Shown in pieces: positions 61,098-64,000 of a DNA stretch of 64,000 nt. Source of the DNA: Flavobacterium sp. M31R6 (GTDB taxonomy: Bacteria; Bacteroidota; Bacteroidia; Flavobacteriales; Flavobacteriaceae). The stretch spans positions 4,278,001-4,342,000 of the forward strand of contig NZ_CP054141.1 in the NCBI RefSeq assembly GCF_013284035.1. Direction: 5' to 3'. Position numbers and translations under genes: made by a program. The notes below the pieces were generated by a model that was not told the DNA's origin, did not search any database, and saw only the letters and a list, made by a program, of their open reading frames with translations. Each line of letters opens with the position of its first letter. The stretch's first letter is position 1.

Positions 61098-61943
61098 CTA
61101 TTTGTAATTAATTTCGATAAAAACAGGAAAATGATCCGATGGGTATTTCAAATCTTTGGCATCTGATAAAACAGCATATTTATTAACTGTAACGGAGTTG
61201 CCTTTTGATAAAAAAATGTAATCAATCAAATGTGTTGATGCCTCATTATATTTAAAATTGTTAAAAGTTCCATAGGGGCCAAAAGGTTTTTCTTTCGAAA
61301 TCGTTCTGGCGTCATTCATTTTATTTTTCAACGCAATTATCCGGTCAGTCTCTGGTTCTGAATTAAAATCACCCATCAAAATAACAGGATATTTATTGGT
61401 ATTTAATTTTTCAATTCTTGAAAGTATCAGTTCCAATCCTTTGGTTCTTGCTTCTTCACCAACATGATCCAAATGGGTATTAAAAACCCAAATCAATTTT
61501 TTGCTTTGCTTATTCTTCAAAAGCGCATAGGTGCAAACTCTGTTGTAGGCGGCATCCCATCCTTTTGAAACAGTATCAGGTGTTGATGATAACCAAAAGG
61601 TATTGGATTCCATTACCTTAAATTTTTCTTTGGAATAAAAAACATTCGATGACTCTCCTTTTCCTATTCCGTCTCTTCCTATGCCAACATAACTGTATTG
61701 AGGAAGTGCTGTCGCAATATCCAATATTTGATTGGGTTTTGCTTCTTGAACCCCAAAAATATCGGGGGCATAAAATTGAATCTGTGCATTAAAAAAATCT
61801 TTCCTGTGTGTCCAGTCATTTTCTCCATCCGATTCGGTATCTAGTCGGATATTGTAAGTCATCATTTTTAAAGTTTGTCCGTTGGAAAAAATACCCATCA
61901 GAACAAAAATGATAGAAATTGCTGTTTTTTTGGAGAGATTCAT
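61098..61943 (-). CDS. Exported endonuclease/exonuclease/phosphatase-family protein
   Basis: A 281-residue protein with signal peptide MNLSKKTAISIIFVLMGIFSNGQ. EEP fold: MTYNIRLDTE (Asn31), GVQEAKPNQ (metal-binding Glu67), VFNTHLDHVG, VILMGDFNSEPETD, and C-terminal YPSDHFPVFIEI with the catalytic His. Members are phosphodiesterases or nucleases; inside polysaccharide loci they are frequent but their role is not known. It lies between GH16 and GH30 genes of the operon (3 nt and 135 nt gaps). Confidence 0.82.
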   Translation of the reverse strand: MNLSKKTAISIIFVLMGIFSNGQTLKMMTYNIRLDTESDGENDWTHRKDFFNAQIQFYAPDIFGVQEAKPNQILDIATALPQYSYVGIGRDGIGKGESSNVFYSKEKFKVMESNTFWLSSTPDTVSKGWDAAYNRVCTYALLKNKQSKKLIWVFNTHLDHVGEEARTKGLELILSRIEKLNTNKYPVILMGDFNSEPETDRIIALKNKMNDARTISKEKPFGPYGTFNNFKYNEASTHLIDYIFLSKGNSVTVNKYAVLSDAKDLKYPSDHFPVFIEINYK

Positions 61944-62078
61944 TTATTCTTTTTTTGATTGGTTTCTGTTAGTCAGACAATGCCAGGTAATTCTTCATCA
62001 GAGCTTCTGTTCAACTTGATAAAAACAGAAGCCGCTAATGAAGACCAAACTCAAACTACCTAACTTAACCAAAATATT

Positions 62079-63185
62079 TTAATTGTATACTCTTATATAA
62101 TCCACCTCCAAAGTAGAGGAAGTAAAATTTGGATCTACAGGACCTCCCCAATTACCTCCCATTGCTAAATTTACAATTAAGTAAAAGTTTTTATTGAATG
62201 GGAATTTATCTGAATTTACAAAAGTGTAAAACAACTTGTCATCTACATAAAACTTTATATAACTTGCTGTCCAATCTGCTGTATAGATATGAAATTCGGT
62301 ATTGTCATTAGGCACATTTATAGTTCCTGTATCTGGAGTATTTCCTGAACGTCCAGGAGAATGCAATGATGAATGATTGACATTCAACTCTTTTCCAACA
62401 GATTCTAAAATATCTATTTCTCCACATGCAGGCCACCCAACACTACCAATATTACTGCCCAGCATCCAGACTGCAGGCCAAGTCCCGACTCCAGTAGGGA
62501 GTTTTGCTCTGATTACCACTTTGCCATAAGTAAAATCGAATTTTCCGTTTGATTCTAATCTACCAGAAGTGAAATCACCTTTACCATATTTTTCCCTGAT
62601 GGCTTTTATTTTCAAAAGACCTCCTTGAACAATTGTGTTTTCGGGGCGATTGGTATAAGATTGAAGTTCATTATTAACATTCCCAGGATCCCAAATTTGG
62701 AAAGTCCATTTAGTTGCATCTGGTGCACCATCTGTATTAAATTCATCAGACCATACTAATTTTGACCCTACAAAAACTGTTATGGAGAGTGTTTTGCTAA
62801 CAAATTGTCCCGCATTATAAGCAGACACATATAACACATAAGTATTAGAACCTGATGTCGTATAGGTGTAAGAAAAGCTGCCATTTGTCACTTCCTTTGT
62901 TTCTCCATTACCAAGAACTATTTTATATGATGTTGCATTTGTTGCCGATAATTTAAAATTTACGACTCCGCTTCCGTCTCCATTTGGATTTTGAGCGTCT
63001 GTTCCAACAACAGTTGCTGTTACCGAAAGATCAGAAGGCTTCGCTTTTGAAACATCTTCACCACCGCCATTGCTGTCGCTACACGATAATAACATTAAAA
63101 AAACGGATAGACCAGTGAAGAGCAAACCAAGCGATAATAAGTAATTCTTACTTTTTAAATCTGTAAACCATATATTATTTCTCAT
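62079..63185 (-). CDS. GH16 laminarinase-type lipoprotein with PKD-like domain
   Basis: A 368-residue lipoprotein (lipobox LLSC, Cys35). Residues 45-138 form a PKD/Ig-like domain (GDGSGVVNFKLS, GNGETKEVTNGSFSYTYTTSG). Residues 140-368 are GH16: LVWSDEFNTDGAPDATKWTF, GEIDILESVG with the ExDxxE catalytic triad (Glu256, Asp258, Glu261), and HIYTADWTASYIKFYVD. GH16 laminarinases cut beta-1,3 or beta-1,3/1,4 glucan. As a surface lipoprotein it would start polymer breakdown. It follows a surface-binding-type lipoprotein gene by 79 nt. Confidence 0.9.
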   Translation of the reverse strand: MRNNIWFTDLKSKNYLLSLGLLFTGLSVFLMLLSCSDSNGGGEDVSKAKPSDLSVTATVVGTDAQNPNGDGSGVVNFKLSATNATSYKIVLGNGETKEVTNGSFSYTYTTSGSNTYVLYVSAYNAGQFVSKTLSITVFVGSKLVWSDEFNTDGAPDATKWTFQIWDPGNVNNELQSYTNRPENTIVQGGLLKIKAIREKYGKGDFTSGRLESNGKFDFTYGKVVIRAKLPTGVGTWPAVWMLGSNIGSVGWPACGEIDILESVGKELNVNHSSLHSPGRSGNTPDTGTINVPNDNTEFHIYTADWTASYIKFYVDDKLFYTFVNSDKFPFNKNFYLIVNLAMGGNWGGPVDPNFTSSTLEVDYIRVYN

Positions 63186-63264
63186 ATTTTTTTTAAATAA
63201 ATACTAAAACAAAGCTCAGAACAGTCTCAAAAAAAGTTCTGAGCTTAGGTTTTAGTTAAATTAA

Positions 63265-64000
63265 TTAAGGTGCTGGTTTCAGTTTAAGATACCAAGCATT
63301 TCCAGTTTCAGTTCCTTGTACTCTTAGATATAAATAATCGGATGTAATAACCAAGATTTCATATTCTTTTAGTACAGCACCGTATCCGATAAAAGTATCT
63401 ACTCCAGCCAATAAAATACTCACTTGGGTAGATGGTGAATTATCAGCACTTGACCCTACTGCAGGCGCGCCACTTGAAGCAGGAACAAAAGAGAATGCAG
63501 AAGTACCGCCTGGATAATTATAACATCCTTCGGCTCCAGAACTTGGAATACCCGGAAGAGTTGTTAATGAACCCGTTTTCGTAAAAGCTCCATCAGGAGT
63601 TGTAACTTTTAATTGAAAACTTCCTGTAGCAGCAACTTTAGCAAAAGTAAAAGTAGCCGTATAGAAACAATTTGCAGAAGCTACCTTTTCATTAACTCCA
63701 GCAGCCCACCACTCTGGTCTGATAGAACCAACATTCCAAGGACCAACACCAAGATGACCTGGAACACTTTTATCAACAACCCAAGTTTTTGTACCATCAT
63801 TAGTCAATGCTTTCACTATTTCTGGAGAAGCCGTAAAATCGCTTCTTACAGTAACATCTTTTGTAATTAATGATGAAGTACCGCCAACTCCATAAACCAC
63901 TGCAGTAACTGTATAAGTGTGAACCCCTACATTGGTATATTTTTTGGTCGTTTTTCCATTTGGTAACAAAACCAAATCCACAGGTGTATTAGCATCGTAG
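63265..64000 (-). CDS. PKD-domain surface glycan-binding-type protein, 5' end outside window
   Basis: The frame runs open to the right edge, so only the last 245 codons are present; internal methionines are not the start. It has a PKD-like stretch (YTNVGVHTYTVTAVVYG) followed by a beta-rich C-terminal region rich in Gly/Ser/Pro (SVPGHLGVGPWNVGSIRPEWWAAG, GVDTFIGYGAVLKEY). The architecture matches SGBPs of Bacteroidota glucan loci, which bind polysaccharide at the surface beside SusC/SusD. The gene is the first visible of the minus operon; SusC/SusD-like genes are expected beyond the right edge. Family assignment is by layout, not a precise motif. Confidence 0.65.
   Translation of the reverse strand, partial: YDANTPVDLVLLPNGKTTKKYTNVGVHTYTVTAVVYGVGGTSSLITKDVTVRSDFTASPEIVKALTNDGTKTWVVDKSVPGHLGVGPWNVGSIRPEWWAAGVNEKVASANCFYTATFTFAKVAATGSFQLKVTTPDGAFTKTGSLTTLPGIPSSGAEGCYNYPGGTSAFSFVPASSGAPAVGSSADNSPSTQVSILLAGVDTFIGYGAVLKEYEILVITSDYLYLRVQGTETGNAWYLKLKPAP

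Noticed and set aside
1..64000. CRISPR array, rRNA genes, intact transposase or integrase.
   Set aside because: No regularly spaced repeat-spacer pattern, no rRNA-like stretch and no recombinase motif was found on either strand.

Overview
The window reads as chromosomal DNA of a Bacteroidota member, most likely Flavobacterium or a close relative. The DNA is AT-rich, starts lack Shine-Dalgarno sites, several promoters fit the TTTG / TAnnTTTG pattern of this phylum, exported proteins end their signal peptides in AQ or a lipobox Cys, and the right third is a glycan-degradation locus. No rRNA, tRNA, CRISPR array or intact insertion sequence was found.

1-15.3 kb is accessory DNA. A left-edge minus-strand operon encodes a HEPN protein with a decayed nucleotidyltransferase half and two related small proteins; it diverges from an XRE-type regulator across a repeat-rich operator region. 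Then come small proteins of unknown role, one DUF3293 protein and a start-less relic of a neighbouring gene. Next is a three-gene unit: a 53-residue protein, a phospholipase D-like nuclease fused to a J-domain, and a leucine-rich-repeat protein. It is followed by an ECF sigma factor / membrane TPR protein / CHAT caspase-like protease operon. Four copies of a promoter-like element (GGGTTACCTTTT, 11-12 nt, TATTAAT or TATAAAT) lie 40-80 bp upstream of small or secreted-protein genes around this operon, and may be its regulon.

15.3-22.9 kb is a defence-type island. It carries an AbiEi/AbiEii toxin-antitoxin pair with palindromic operators, a TOTE-type primase-helicase and a 3'-truncated gene. Two direct repeats, 75 bp of which are identical, enclose it.

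22.9-44 kb is more ordinary. It holds a polysaccharide deacetylase lipoprotein, two exported proteins, a serine hydrolase, an NtrB/NtrC-like two-component system diverging from a MacA/MacB/TolC-type efflux operon with duplicated permeases, a GC-rich and probably imported FAD monooxygenase, a second serine hydrolase and a Nudix-family sugar regulator.

44.3-64 kb is a beta-glucan utilisation region. It has a GH3 plus acyltransferase on the plus strand, and on the minus strand a surface glycan-binding-type lipoprotein (cut by the right edge), GH16, an EEP-family enzyme, two GH30, GH5 with a CBM6-like domain, GH3 and a SASA-type esterase. A 4.5-kb AraC / cupin / CMD / hydrolase segment interrupts it, bounded by 125-bp direct repeats. 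GH16 would cut beta-1,3(-1,4)- or beta-1,6-branched glucan at the surface, GH30/GH5 would trim it, and periplasmic GH3 enzymes would release glucose; the SusC/SusD transporter is expected just beyond the right edge.
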